Assembly (NCBI GenBank): GCA_012931725.1
Contig: CM022944.1
Span: 77,870,940 to 77,934,939, forward strand
Direction: 5' to 3'
Length of the DNA stretch: 64,000 bases
DNA from: Litsea cubeba
Taxonomy: Eukaryota > Streptophyta > Magnoliopsida > Laurales > Lauraceae
Positions 1 to 10,906 of this stretch are shown here, in pieces. A program made the translations under genes and the position numbers. Position 1 is the first letter of the stretch; the number at the start of each line of letters is the position of its first letter. A model generated the notes under the pieces. The model did not search any database. It saw only the letters and a list, made by a program, of their open reading frames with translations, and was not told where the DNA came from.

Positions 1-2133
1 ATTTCATCACATCTTCATCAAACGGGTATTTCTTCTCTACTCGTTCTTTGAAGGCATCTGAGAGTTCAGGTCTCTTACCAGCAGCTTTGTTTTCAGCTTT
101 CTTGGTGGCTGAGGAGCTGGCTTGGTCTGCACATTGAGGACCTCTTTCTTTTTTGGTTTAGAGGTTGCAATGGCGGTTGGCTCTTTCTTTGATGATTTCT
201 GACTGTTGCGGTCTTTAATCACCGTTTCAGCTTCCATGGAAGCTTCTAGGAGTTCTCCCAGGTTTTTTGATTTGTTGCCGATGATCATGGAGCGGATTTG
301 GCTCTCATGTTGTTTCGGCAGATGTCGACTAGCGACGCTTGTGGCAATACATCAGAGCACTTGTATGCCATTGCTTTCCACTTGTGAATGAAGTCGTATG
401 TTGATTCATTCTCCCCCTGTTTTAGGCTGCACAGCTGAGCCATAGTAGCGGGATGATCCTCACCTTTGAAGTGAGTCAGGAAGCGTGTCTCTAGCATGGC
501 CCAATTTTGGATTGAGTCCTCCGGCAGAGTGGAGTACCAATCGAAGGCCGTACCTTTTAGGGTACTTGCAAAGAGGCGGATCTTGAGTGCATCTTGATCT
601 GCAATAGCTCCCGTCAGGATCTTGAAGTGGATGACGTGCTGTCTGGCTGATCCTTTCCCCGTATATGTTTGGAGAGTAGGATGCTTGAATTTGGTAGGGA
701 ACGGGACCGAGTCCATCCATAAGGGATATGGTGGCTTGATGCCCATGCTCTTTGAGTATATCCTCTTCTTTGCTTTGCGAGGATACCGTCTACGTCCTTT
801 TTGGTAAGGCGCGTGGACTCATTTTCTTCTCTATTTACCTCGTCGTCTTGCTGATTCGGAGGAGGTTCATTGTTCGCCTGATTTTGGAAGGCGAGGAGAA
901 GGTTTTTCCATCAGAGTTTCAATCCTCTGCTGGCCTTGTTCAACTGCTTGATGCGGGTGATCGCATCTTCTGGAGGTGGATTGTGGGGTGGTGGCTCAGA
1001 ATTGTAGCCAGGACATTCATCCTTCGTGATTCGAACGAAGAAACTGTCCTGGTGACTGAGCTGGGGCTCATTCTTTTCGAAGAGGAGCTTGAGGAAGGAT
1101 CACTCTGCTGTCCTTTGCTTGAAGGAGCAGGGGATTCTTCTGAATGTCTTCTTGTCCTTGAGACGCTGCGGGTCATTGGACGTCGGACATGGATTTTTGT
1201 TGCTGATTTTTGGCGCCTTCTGGTTTTTTCCAACCATATGGACGGCAGCAACTTGGTTGGGTCTTTCTTTTTCGACCCATTTAGGAGAGACTTGAAGTGT
1301 GGGAGGCTGAGTCCTTTGCTTCTGTAGTCCTCTTTTGTCTATACGACGCGCGGCGGCGTATACGACGAGCAATTTGAGCTTCGGTCAGCTCTGACTGGGC
1401 TCTGACGATGAAGGATGTGCTCCCTCGGGCGCAGCAGCCGAGTCTGTCTTCTTTGTAGCTGGGCAAGGACAGGATGCGAAACCCTATCCTTCGCCAGTTG
1501 CAGCGAAGCTTTGAATTTGTGAAGTTCGGCCCCTGTAGATATGAAGGGTCGAACTGCAGATTTGTAGGCCTTAGCAGATGCTTGTGGAGGCCTTGTGATG
1601 CATGACTTGATTTTGGGCTTGTAGGAACAAGCCGGCTCATGCTGGGATGACTTGGAAGTCAGGTTGGAGATGGGTCTCTCCTCTTTCATGTAAGCAAGAG
1701 GATAGAACTGGTTCTCCTTGAGTGGGGCCAGGAATGCTGGCTTAGTGGATGCCTGGGACCTTCTTTGTTTTGGTGAAGGTCTTGGGGACCAAGTCTTGGG
1801 GTAGACCTGGTTGTTTGCAGGTTGAGGCTTCGTGGGGCTGCCACGGGCTTCAGGCCTTCTTGTACTCGCCTTTGGTGTCACGGTAGTGACACGTTGAGAG
1901 GCGAGTTTCTGCTTCTTGGAGGGAGCAGCTTGTTCCTCAGGAAGTGGGAATGGTCCCAGCGTCCCGAAGACAATAGTCCGGGGAGTCGAGGTCGACCCGG
2001 AGTTCACAGAGTTGCCGAGGGAGTTGACGCTTCGGCAGCTGATGGGGCGCTTGTAGGTGCGCGTGGTTTGCTTCTGTTGAAGCATGAGTTGGTGCTTGCT
2101 TTCGTCGAAAGTAATGGTTAGTGAAGCTGCCAT
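1..2133 (-). pseudogene. gag: Tat-type gag, frameshifted, 3' end outside window
   Basis: Gag is the structural protein that packages element RNA into virus-like particles in the cytoplasm. The start (ATG at 2133-2131, peptide MAASLTITF) is shared with elements B and H. The first ~250 residues are basic, Pro/Lys-rich and low complexity. The central retrotransposon gag domain (DWYSTLPEDSIQNWAM, about 550-500) lies in the segment 746-285. Compared with H, I see several single-base frameshifts: an extra T near 1483, a change near 1330, one extra A (minus strand) in a homopolymer near 1230, one near 1010, one near 300 and one near 100. It cannot encode a full protein. Most breaks are in homopolymers, so sequencing errors should be excluded. 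Confidence 0.88.
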
Positions 2134-2529
2134 TGTTAGTTTTTTTCGAAAATTTCTGAAACAAGACCACATCCATTAGTAATCACAAGAATATAATGAT
2201 CATAAATGGGAAGTTCTATGGTTTCGTCTTTTCAAATTGCTCGAGGTAGATGACCCAAGCAATATGAGGAAGGCAAATGCCACAGAGGGTACAATTGTTC
2301 TGATCGCAGGTGTGGTAAGCCCGGAATGGGCATCCCAGTGACTGCTAGAAGCAATTGTGAACTTAAATTCGACTTATCGAGAAGCAGAGCTTGCTCGAGG
2401 TAAGAAGAATATAAAGTTGGAGTTACAAATGTGCCGGTCGCAATACAGTAGACCCCTGAAAGGGGCGTACTAGTACCGCTAGACACAAATGTTTTGAGAC
2501 CGCATCTATGAGATGAGATTCTCTGTTTT

Positions 2530-2810
2530 GAAAGGTCAAGATTGGATTCATCAAAGAGAGCAGATGGTATTCCAATCTGAACACGGGCCTCAGCGATTTC
2601 CGCGAGCGCCAGTGCTCAGAAGAAATGAACCATGATTTCTCGGATCTGAATCTAAAATGACGAGTTTTTTTTTTGAAAGGCCAATATCGGGTTCATCAAA
2701 GAGAGCAAAAAGGCACTCCAATCTGAACACGGGCTCAGCGATTTCCGCGAGCGCCAGTGCTCAGAAAGAAGAAAACCAAGATTTCTCCAATCTAAACCCA
2801 AAATGACGGA
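2530..2810 (-). repeat. Leader repeat type 1, two units (element A)
   Basis: Two ~140-bp units (about 2530-2665 and 2675-2810) share GAACACGGGC, TTTCCGCGAGCGCCAGTGCT and a following TTTCTC..ATCT block, separated by a T tract. They lie in the untranslated leader between LTR and gag. The same pair occurs in B (about 7690-7980) and H (40766-41060). Confidence 0.85.
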
Positions 2811-3016
2811 AGTTTTTTTTTTTTTTTTTGAAGTTTTTTTTTTTAAAAAAAAATTTTTTTTTTTGAAGTTTTTTTTTTTTTAAAAAAATCTTTTTTTTTT
2901 ATTTTTTTATTTTTTTTTTTAAGATTTTTTTTTTTTGAAATTTTTTTTTTATTTTTTATTTTTTATTTTAAAATTTTTATATTTTTTTTTTATTTTTTTT
3001 ATTTTTAAAAAAAAAA
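2811..3016 (-). repeat. A/T homopolymer-rich spacer in Tat leader
   Basis: About 200 bp made almost only of T runs broken by short A runs, so A-rich in the sense RNA. The equivalent low-complexity block is present in B (7980-8167) and H (40555-40765), so it is a family feature, although its exact length will be unreliable in any assembly. Confidence 0.85.
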
Positions 3017-3229
3017 CGAGAGAGTACACATAGGCCTCCTAACTCGGTCTTATGAAATCTTGATTGATAGAATTGCCCCCAGGTAAGGGTAGGATTACTT
3101 AATGAACCCGTTTGGAGGACCCTTGCCTAGAACAGTCAAGCTGTCTCCACACTCTGGACAAGGCTTTTCTTTGAATCAACCATGATCAAAGAACACAGTT
3201 GGTTTAACCTTAGTGGTCTATGTCTTTTT
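3017..3229 (-). other. Unique leader segment of Tat element A
   Basis: About 210 bp of ordinary-composition leader between the A/T-rich spacer and the second repeat block. It is nearly identical in B (8168-8385) and H (40345-40554). No open frame or recognised signal is seen. Confidence 0.7.
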
Positions 3230-3960
3230 TTTTTATTTTTATATTTTTTTTTATTTTTATTTTTATGAATTCATCGAAGAGAAACCATGGCCCAAAACCT
3301 TAGTCGAACAGGCTCAACATTTCTGCAAGCGCGATGAACGATAGGAACAGATCAAGGTTTCTCAATTTTGAATCCAAATTGAGAAATCTAAAATTTTTTT
3401 TTTTATATATATATTTTTTTTTGATTTTTTAATGAACTCATCGAAGAGAAACCATGGCCCAAAACCTTAGTCGAACAGGCTCAACATTTCTGCAAGCGCG
3501 ATGAACGATAGGAACGGATCAAGGTTTCTCAATTTTGAATCCAAATTGAGAAATAAATTTTTTTTTATATATATATATTTTTTTTTTGATTTTTTTAATG
3601 AACTCATCGAAGAGAAACCATGGCCAAAACCTTAGTCGAACAGGCTCAACATTTCTGCAAGCGCGAATGAACGATAGGAACGGATCAAGGGTTTCTCAAT
3701 TTTGAATCCAAATTGAGAAATCTAAAATTTTTTTTTATATATATATATATTTGTTTGATTTTTTTTAATGAACTCATCGAAGAGAAACCATGGCCCAAAC
3801 CTTAGTCGAACAGGCTCAACATTTCTGCAAAGCGCGATGAACGATAGGAACGGATCAAGGTTTCTCAATTTTGAATCCAATTGAGAAATCTGATTTTTTT
3901 TTGAATTTTTTTTTTTAAAATTTTTTTTTTGAAAGAGAAAGAATGGAAATAAATTCAAGA
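3230..3960 (-). repeat. Leader repeat type 2, four ~180-bp units (element A)
   Basis: Four tandem units, each containing CATCGAAGAGAAACCATGG, TTTCTGCAAGCGCGATGAAC and GGATCAAGGTTTCTCAATTT, separated by T tracts and short (TA)n runs. They lie in the untranslated leader. Unit boundaries are set by the T tracts. The type 1 units upstream of gag share a diverged form of the same core. Confidence 0.88.
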
Positions 3961-4129
3961 ATTAGAAATTCTCCAAACAAAAAATCTCATCTCATTTTTT
4001 TTTGCAGAATTCAACATAGGCCACCAATTATAAAGTAGCCAAGGAATCGAGAAAAGAAATATAAGCATAGAGCAGAATATATGATATGCAAATATTTCAT
4101 TTCTAGCATCGTGTTCTCAAATAAACGAG

Positions 4130-4147
4130 TCCCACCGGGTGATGCCA
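4130..4147 (-). other. Putative primer-binding site of Tat element A
   Basis: Three bases inside the LTR end, the minus strand reads TGGCATCACCCGGTGGGA, beginning with the TGG expected to pair with a tRNA CCA tail. Elements B (9311-9328) and H (39344-39361) have the same site with small changes. I could not name the priming tRNA. Confidence 0.55.
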
Positions 4148-4427
4148 GCTTGATGGACCGCGCTCCTGCTCGGGTTCCTACCGAGGTCGGCGGACGTGGG
4201 AGTCCGTTTGGTTCCGACCCTTTCGCAACCGGGGGGGGCAGGGGCGTGCATCAACATTTCTTTTTTTGCGGGTGTGCCAGGTTTTCTATTTTTACTTGGA
4301 ATTGCAAGTGGTGATCCGGAGATCAACCTTCGCAAGTAAAAAGGAAATCAACTTCTTTCAAGTTTTCCATTGCACATATATTTAAGAAAAGAGACATTTT
4401 CTTAGTTTGCCGTAAAAGGCGATTTTT

Positions 4428-4508
4428 TTTGGCATTTATAGCCGATTTTGGCGTTTATAGCCGATTTTTGGCGTTTATAGCCGATTTTGGCGTTTATAGC
4501 CGATTTTA
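4428..4508 (-). repeat. Tandem GGCTATAAAYGCC array in LTR A
   Basis: Four tandem copies of an 18-19 bp unit (minus strand AATCGGCTATAAACGCCAAA) near the 3' end of the LTR. Each unit is a small inverted repeat, GGC..GCC around TATAAA. Copy number varies between LTRs: 4 in A, 4 in B, 3 in the 5' LTR of H and 5 in the 3' LTR of H. Confidence 0.9.
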
Positions 4509-5024
4509 CAATCCTTATCAATAATGAAAGACAAGAATTGTGATTTTTGTCTCTTTTGAAAAAATACAAACTACAATGAAAAGCAAGAAAAGGAGGATCT
4601 AACTTCTCAGGAGATTGTGGGGGACTCGTTTAGATTGACGGTCGCAAGCCATATGTGGGCTTCGCCATCATCCATGCAGATGAGAACAGAGGATGCTATT
4701 TGATTCACTTGGCTTGGCTATAACCTCGGGTTTTTAGAAGACAAAGACCAAAGGAAGGTCCTATGTCCAATAAAAAACCGAGTAGACGGGCTGAAAAGCC
4801 ACATCTAAGCCATTGGAGGCAGGAGGAGAAGGCAAGGACCTTGGGGGGGGGGTACCCCCCAAGGGACTTTTGTCACCTTGTTGCGGTGGCCGGTGTAGAA
4901 CTTCCGCAGAGTTTTCTCTCTTTTTCTTTTCTCTGGATTTCTGACTGCTGTCTGATGTTTGTTGTGTGTTTTTTTCTGATCTCTCTGATGATCTCTGATG
5001 TCTGGATTCCTTTGGAGTGCTCTC

Positions 5025-5033
5025 CTATTTATA
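5025..5033 (-). promoter_or_regulatory. TATA box of Tat LTR A
   Basis: TATAAATAG on the minus strand, conserved at the same place in all four Tat LTRs of this window (5025, 10172, 38499, 53178). Transcription would start about 30 bases downstream and run into the repeat-rich leader. Confidence 0.75.
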
Positions 5034-5711
5034 GGCTCTTGGTAGCCATTTAGGAGAGCTTATGGGCTTTTAATGTCATTAAGCCACATAATGGGAGGAG
5101 TTACAAAATTGATTTGTTTATTTTGTAACTCATTTTTCTTGGCTTCTGATTGGCCGGAGGAGATTGAGGGCATTTAATCGCCTTTAATCGCCATGATGGG
5201 AGGAGTTTCATGGGTTAAATGCCATGAATCTCTTGACTTGTAACTCCCGAATGCTTGCTTCTGATTGGGCCGTCCAAAGAAATGGATTAATGACTGTAAT
5301 AAAGCTAGTCAATTAATCGCATTAAGTGGTCGCCGAGTAGCTGAAGAGTCGCGGGCCGTGCCACGTCTTTTGGAATTCTTCTGTCGATGATCATCGATGG
5401 ATCTTCATGTAGATCGACATCAGGTGACCATGTAATTTCAGGTGCTTGTTGCCAACAGCGGGTCGGTGCCATCTGTCCTGTCGATTTCTCGATCGGTCGG
5501 GTGGAAAGCACACTTTTTTTGGTTGACCGGGTGGCGATCAATACTGTCTTTGATACTCTTGATGATTTACCCGTGTTTTGGACGGATATCAGAGGACTTG
5601 GTGTCTCAAAAGCATGAATTTTGGAAAGTACCAGAGGCTGGACCCCTCGAATCGCGAAAAAATGGCGAAAACCGGGGTTTCCGGGGCTTTCCCGGCGACC
5701 CCGGGGTCCAT

Positions 5712-5758
5712 GGTCGCCGGCGACCCTGGCCCAGGGTCGCAGGGGTCTGCGACCCTGG
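5712..5758 (-). promoter_or_regulatory. GC-rich double hairpin in U3 of LTR A
   Basis: A perfect 14-bp palindrome GGTCGCCGGCGACC (5712-5725) is followed by a hairpin with an 11-bp stem (5731-5741 pairing with 5748-5758) and a 6-base loop. It lies ~700 bp upstream of the TATA box in GC-rich sequence unlike the rest of the LTR. B carries both hairpins too; the two LTRs of H carry one each. Confidence 0.8.
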
Positions 5759-6485
5759 GGGGGTTTTCCCCCTTTTTGGTCCCGTTTTGCGTCCGTTTTT
5801 GCTCTTTTTTGATTCTTTTTTCTTCTGTACTTTTCTTTGACATTTTGATCATTTATTGGCCTGATTTCTTTGTAGGAAACCTGATGAGAATCCTTGCATT
5901 TTATTTTGCAAAGTTTCCAATTTCCTGAGAAAGCCGAAGACTTTGTCGCGCAGAGTTGCCGATTTCCCGTCAGAAGCTGAAACTGGGTCAAACGATGTCG
6001 GAATGACCTGAAATTTGGTGTGAAGCCTGCTGAGCAATAAATAAGACCAACCATAGGCTTTTGTTTGAGTTTTGAAGCCGTTTGGGGTCCTATCACCTGT
6101 AGACTTGCTTTTTATCGCGATGAAGATGTCGCGGTTTGATGTGCGGTCAACCGACGTCCGATTGACTTGAAATTTGACAGGGAACCTATTGGAGTCATTT
6201 TAAGATGATCCATAGGTTCTGTCTTGGAAATCATGGTCCCGGAGAGCTTTACCGCCGAGAAGCTTGATTTTGCTGTCGGAGAAGCGAAGTTAGGCCAAAT
6301 GATCTTGAAATGGCTTGAAACTTCTTGCGTACTCCTCTTTTGGCTGTCTGGAAGAATCTTGCAGTTTTTGTTTGATTCTGACAAGATTTTATTTTTGGAA
6401 GCAGCATTGCCTATTTATGGCAGGTTGCGACTTCATGTAGCTCTTTGGATCTTGAAAAGGCAAAGTGACATTTTTGGTGTCAACA

Positions 6486-7303
6486 CTTTGCTTCTGTAGT
6501 CTCTTTTGTCGGTATGACGCGCGGCGGCGTATACGACGGGCAATTTGAGCTTCGGTCAGCTCTGACTGGGCTTTGACGATGAAGGATGTGCTCCCTCGGG
6601 CGCAGCAGCCGAGCCTGTCTTCTCTGTAGCTGGGCAAGGACAGGATGCGAACCCTGTCCTTCGCCTGTTGCAACGAAGCTTTGAATTTTTGAAGTTCGGC
6701 CCCTGTAGATATGAAGGGTCGAACTGCAGGTTTGTAGGCCTTAGCAGGTGCTTGTAGAGGCCTTGTGATGCATGACTTGATTTTGGGCTTGTAGGAACAA
6801 GCCGGCTCATGCTTGGATGACTTGGAAGTCAGGTTGGAGATGGGTCTCTCCTCTTTCATGTAGGCAAGAGGATAGAACTGGTTCTCCTTGAGTGGGGCCA
6901 GGAATGCTGGCTTAGTGGATGTCTGGGACCTTCTCTGTTTTGGTGAAGGTCTTGGGGACCAAGTCTTGGAGTAGACCTGGTTGTTTGCAGGTTGAGGCTT
7001 CGTGGCGCTGCCACGGGCTTCAGGCCTTTTGGTGCTCGCCTTTGGTGTCACGATAGTGACACGTTGAGGGGCGAGTTTCTGCTTCTTGGAGGGAGCAGTT
7101 TGTTCCTCAGGAAGTGGGAATGGTCCCAGCGTCCCAAAGACGATAGTCCGGGGAGTCGAGGTCGACCCGGAGTTCAGAGAGTTGCCGAGGGAGTTGACAC
7201 TTCGGCAGCTGATGGGGCGCTTGTAGGTGCGCGTGGTTTGCTTCTGTTGAAGCATGAGTTGGTGCTTGTTTTCGTCGAAAGTAATGGTTAGTGAAGCTGC
7301 CAT
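6486..7303 (-). pseudogene. gag: Tat-type gag, N-terminal part cut by element A
   Basis: The start is the ATG at 7303-7301 (MAASLTITF), as in A and H. The frame is open for ~270 residues of basic, Pro/Lys/Ser-rich sequence, without the frameshifts seen in A. It then crosses the insertion point at 6486/6485 and continues ~30 codons into the LTR of A, ending at 6389. The conserved gag domain, which lies further downstream in H, is absent here. A fusion product of ~300 residues is conceivable but has no reason to function. The open N-terminus suggests B is less decayed than A in this part. Confidence 0.88.
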
Positions 7304-7689
7304 TGTTAGTTTTTCGAAAATTTCTGAAACAAGACCACATCCATTAGTAATCACAAGAATATAATGATCATAAATGGGAAATTCTATGGTTTCGTCTTTT
7401 CAAATTGCTCGAGGTAGATGACCCAAGCAATATGAGGAAGGCAAAATGCCATAGAGGGTACAATTGTTCTGATCGCAGGTGTGGTAAGCCCGGAATGGGC
7501 ATCCCAGTGACTGCTAGAAGCAATTGTGAACTTAAATTCGACTTATCGAGAAGCAGAGCTTGCTCGAGGTAAGAAGAATATAAAGTTGGAGTTACAGATG
7601 TGCCGGTCGCAATACAGTAGACCCTGAAAGGGCGTACTAGTACCGCTAGACACAAATGTTTTGAGACCGCATCTATGAGATGAGATTCT

Positions 7690-9070
7690 CTGTTTTGAAA
7701 GGTCAAGATTGGATTCATCAAAGAGAGCAGATCGTATTCCAATCTGAACACGGGCTCAGCGATTTTCGCGAGCGCCAGTGCTCAGAAAGAAATGAACCAT
7801 GATTTCTCGGATCTGAATCTAAAAATGACGAGTTTTTTTTTTTGAAAGGCCAATATCGGGTTCATCAAAGAGAGCAAAAGGCACTCCAATCTGAACACGG
7901 GCTCAGCGATTTCCGCGAGCGCCAGTGCTCAGAAAGGAGAAGACCAAGATTTCTCTAATCTAAACCCAAAATGACGGAAGTTTTTTTTTTTTAAGATTTT
8001 TTTTTTGAAGGTTTTTTTTTTTTTTTTTTTAAAAAAATCTTTTTTTTTATTTTTTTATTTTTTATTTTTTATTTTTAAGATTTTTTTTTTGAAATTTTTT
8101 TTTATTTTTATTTTTTTATTTTAAAATTTTTATATTTTTTTATTTATATTTTTTTTATTTATTTAAAAGACGAGAGAGTACACATAGGCCTCCTAACCCG
8201 GTCTTATGAAATCTTGATTGATAGAATTGCCCCCAGGTAAGGGTAGGATTACTTAATGAACCCGTTTGGAGGACCCTTGCCTAGAACAGTCAAGCTGTCT
8301 CCACACTCTGGACAAGGCTTTTCTTTGAATCAACCATGATCAAAGAACACAGTTGGTTTAACCTTAGTGGTCTATGTCTTTTTTTTTATATATTTTTTAT
8401 TTTATTTTTATTTTTATGAATTCATCGAAGAGAAACAATGGCCCAAAACCTTAGTCGAACAGGCTCAACATTTCTGCAAGCGCGATGAACGATAGGAACG
8501 GATCAAGGTTTCTCAATTTTGAATCCAAATTGAGAAATCTAAAAATTTTTTTTTTACTTTTTATATATATATATATATATTTTTTTAATGAACTCATCGA
8601 AGAGAAACCATGGCCCAAAACCTTAGTCGAACAGGCTCAACATTTCTGCAAGCGCGATGAACGATAGGAACGGATCAAGGTTTCTCAATTTTGAATCCAA
8701 ATTGAGAAATCTAAAAATTTTTTTTTACTTTTTTTTTATATATATATATATATTTTTTTTAATGAACTCATCGAAGAGAAACCATGGCCCAAAACCTTAG
8801 TCGAACAGGCTCAACATTTCTGCAAGCGCGATGAACGATAGGAACGGATCAAGGTTTCTCAATTTTGAATCCAAATTGAGAAATCTAAAATTTTTTTTAC
8901 TTTTTTTACTTTTTTTATATATATATATATTTTTTTTTATTTTTAATGAACTCATCGAAGAGAAACCATGGCCCAAAACCTTAGTCGAACAGGCTCAACA
9001 TTTCTGCAAGCGCGATGAACGATAGGAACGGATCAAGGTTTCTCAATTTTGAATCCAAAAATGAAAAATC
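7690..9070 (-). repeat. Leader repeats and A/T spacer of Tat element B
   Basis: Same arrangement as in A: two type 1 units (about 7690-7975), an A/T homopolymer spacer (7980-8167), a unique segment, then four type 2 units (about 8400-9070) separated by T tracts and (TA)n runs. This is the untranslated leader between LTR and gag; the short open frames in it differ between units and are not genes. Confidence 0.87.
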
Positions 9071-9310
9071 TGATTTTTTTTGTTTTTTTTGTTTTTTTTT
9101 TTTTGAAAAGAGAAAGAGTGGAAATAAATTCAAAGAATTAGAAATTTCCAAACAAAAAATCTCATCTCATTTTTTTTTATTTATGCGGAATTCAACATAG
9201 GCCACCAATTATAAAGTAGCCAAGGAATCGAGAAAAGAAATATAAGCATAGAGCAAAATATATGATATGCAAATATTTCATTTCTAGCATCGTGTTCTCA
9301 AATAAACGAG

Positions 9311-9328
9311 TCCCACCGGGTGATGCCA
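9311..9328 (-). other. Putative primer-binding site of Tat element B
   Basis: Minus strand TGGCATCACCCGGTGGGA, three bases from the LTR end, identical to that of A. Confidence 0.55.
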
Positions 9329-9599
9329 GCTTGATGGACCGCGCTCCTGCTTGGTTCTACCGAGGTCGGCGGACGTGGGAGTCCGTCGGGTCCGACCCTT
9401 TCGTAACCGAGGGGCAGGGGCGTGCATCAACATTTCTTTTTTTGTGGGTGTGCCAGATTTTCTATTTTTACTTGGAATTGCAAGTGGTGATCCGGAGATC
9501 AACCTTCGCAAGTAAAAAGGAAATCAACTTCTTTCAAGTTTTCCATTGCACATATATTTAAGAAAAGAGACATTTTCTTGATTTGCCGTGAAAGGCGAT

Positions 9600-9685
9600 T
9601 TTTTGGCATTTATAGCCGATTTTGGCGTTTATAAGCCGATTTTTGGCGTTTATAGCCGATTTTGGCGTTTATAGCCGATTTACAA
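9600..9685 (-). repeat. Tandem GGCTATAAAYGCC array in LTR B
   Basis: Four 18-19 bp units as in LTR A, one with an extra base (GGCTTATAAACGCC on the minus strand). Confidence 0.88.
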
Positions 9686-10171
9686 TCCTTATCAATAATG
9701 AAAGACAAGAATTGTGATTTTTGTCTCTTTTGAAAAAATACAAACTACAATGAAAAGCAAGAAAAGGAGGATCTACTTCTCAGGAGATTGTGGGGGACTC
9801 GTTTAGATTGACGGTCGCAAGCCATATGTGGGCTTCGCCATCATCCATGCAGATGAGAACAGAGGATGCTATTGATTGGCTTGGCTTGGCTATAACCTCA
9901 GGTTTTTAGAGGACAAAGACCAAAAGGAGGTCCTATGTCCAATAAAAAGCCGAGTAGACGGGCTGAAAAGCCACATCTAAGCCATTGGAGGCAGGAGGAG
10001 AAGGCAAGGACCTTGGGGGGGGTACCCCCCAAGGGACTTTTGTCACCTTGTTGCGGTGGCCGGTGTAGAACTTCCGCAGAGTTTTCTCTCTTTTTCTTTC
10101 TCTGGATTTCTGACTGCTGTCTGCTGATGTTCGTTGTCTGTTTCTGTGTCTTTTCTTCTTGGAGAGCCCTC

Positions 10172-10180
10172 CTATTTATA
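10172..10180 (-). promoter_or_regulatory. TATA box of Tat LTR B
   Basis: TATAAATAG on the minus strand, in the conserved position. Confidence 0.75.
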
Positions 10181-10859
10181 GGCTTTTAGGTAGCCTTTTA
10201 GGTGGGTTTATGGGCTTTTATTGTCATTAAGCCGCATAATGGGAGGAGTTACAAAATTGAATTGTTTATTTTGTAACTCCTTTTTCTTGGCTTCTGATTG
10301 GCCGGAGGAGATTGAGGGCATTTAATCGCCTTTAATCGCCATGATGGGAGGAGTTTCATGGGTTAAATGCCATGAATCTCTTGACATGTAACTCCCGAAT
10401 GCTTGCTTCTGATTGGGCCGTCCAAAGAAATGGATTAATGACTGTAATAAAGCTAGTCAATTAATCGCATTAAGTGGTCGCCGAGCAGGTGAAGAGTCGC
10501 GGGCCGTGCCACGTCTTTTGAGATTCTTCTGTTGATGATCATCGATGGATCTTCATGTAGATCGACATCAGATGATCATGTAATTTCAGGTGTTTGTTGC
10601 CAACAGCGGGTCGGTGCCATCTGTCCTGTCGATTTCTCGATCGGTCGGGTGGAAAGCACACTTTTTTGGTTGACCGGGTGGCGATCAATACTGTCTTCGA
10701 TACTCTTGATGATTTACCCGTGTTTTGGACGGATGTCAGAGGACTTGGTGTCTCAAAAGCATGAATTTTGGAAAGTACCAGAGGCTGGGCTCCTCGAATC
10801 GCGAAAAAAACGGCGAAAACCGGGGTTTCCGGGGCTTTCCCGGCGACCCCGGGGTCCAA

Positions 10860-10906
10860 GGTCGCCGGCGACCCTGGCCCAGGGTCGCAGGGGGCTGCGA
10901 CCCTGG
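10860..10906 (-). promoter_or_regulatory. GC-rich double hairpin in LTR B
   Basis: Perfect palindrome GGTCGCCGGCGACC (10860-10873) next to a 12-bp-stem, 4-base-loop hairpin (10879-10890 pairing with 10895-10906). Confidence 0.8.

Larger units (their letters stand above)
1..6485 (-). mobile_element. Tat-lineage Ty3/gypsy retrotransposon A, partial
   Basis: This is the 5' end of a large LTR retrotransposon read on the minus strand: LTR (6485 to 4151), putative primer-binding site, repeat-rich leader (4150 to 2134) and gag (2133 to 1), running off the left edge. It matches, segment by segment, the complete plus-strand element at 36777-54075, whose dual RNase H pol places the family in the Tat lineage. 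Its LTR begins directly against the gag of element B at 6485/6486, inside the reading frame, so A most simply inserted into B. The expected target-site copy is the 5 bp 6486-6490; the partner copy lies outside the window. Confidence 0.9.
4151..6485 (-). repeat. LTR of Tat element A (2335 bp)
   Basis: Long terminal repeat from TGTTGACACC (right end) to ...CCATCA (left end) on the minus strand. The ends are fixed by comparison with element H, where the same ends are flanked by a target-site duplication. It contains a TATA box at 5033-5025, a GC-rich double hairpin upstream of it and a tandem motif array near its 3' end. Confidence 0.92.

Noticed and set aside
752..1327. Plus-strand open frame of 191 residues
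   Set aside because: Complement of the Tat gag coding strand; the real gene is on the minus strand, shown by similarity to H.
3230..3960. Regularly spaced repeats resembling a CRISPR array
   Set aside because: Units are ~180 bp, nearly identical over most of their length, in a plant retrotransposon leader; no short repeat-spacer pattern.
5305..6096. Open frame of ~263 residues inside Tat LTR A, with similar frames in B (10539-11243) and H (37501-38226, 51954-52604)
   Set aside because: The frames lie in U3, cross the GC hairpins in different reading frames in different copies, and have no recognisable domain or proper start context. Similarity follows from LTR identity.
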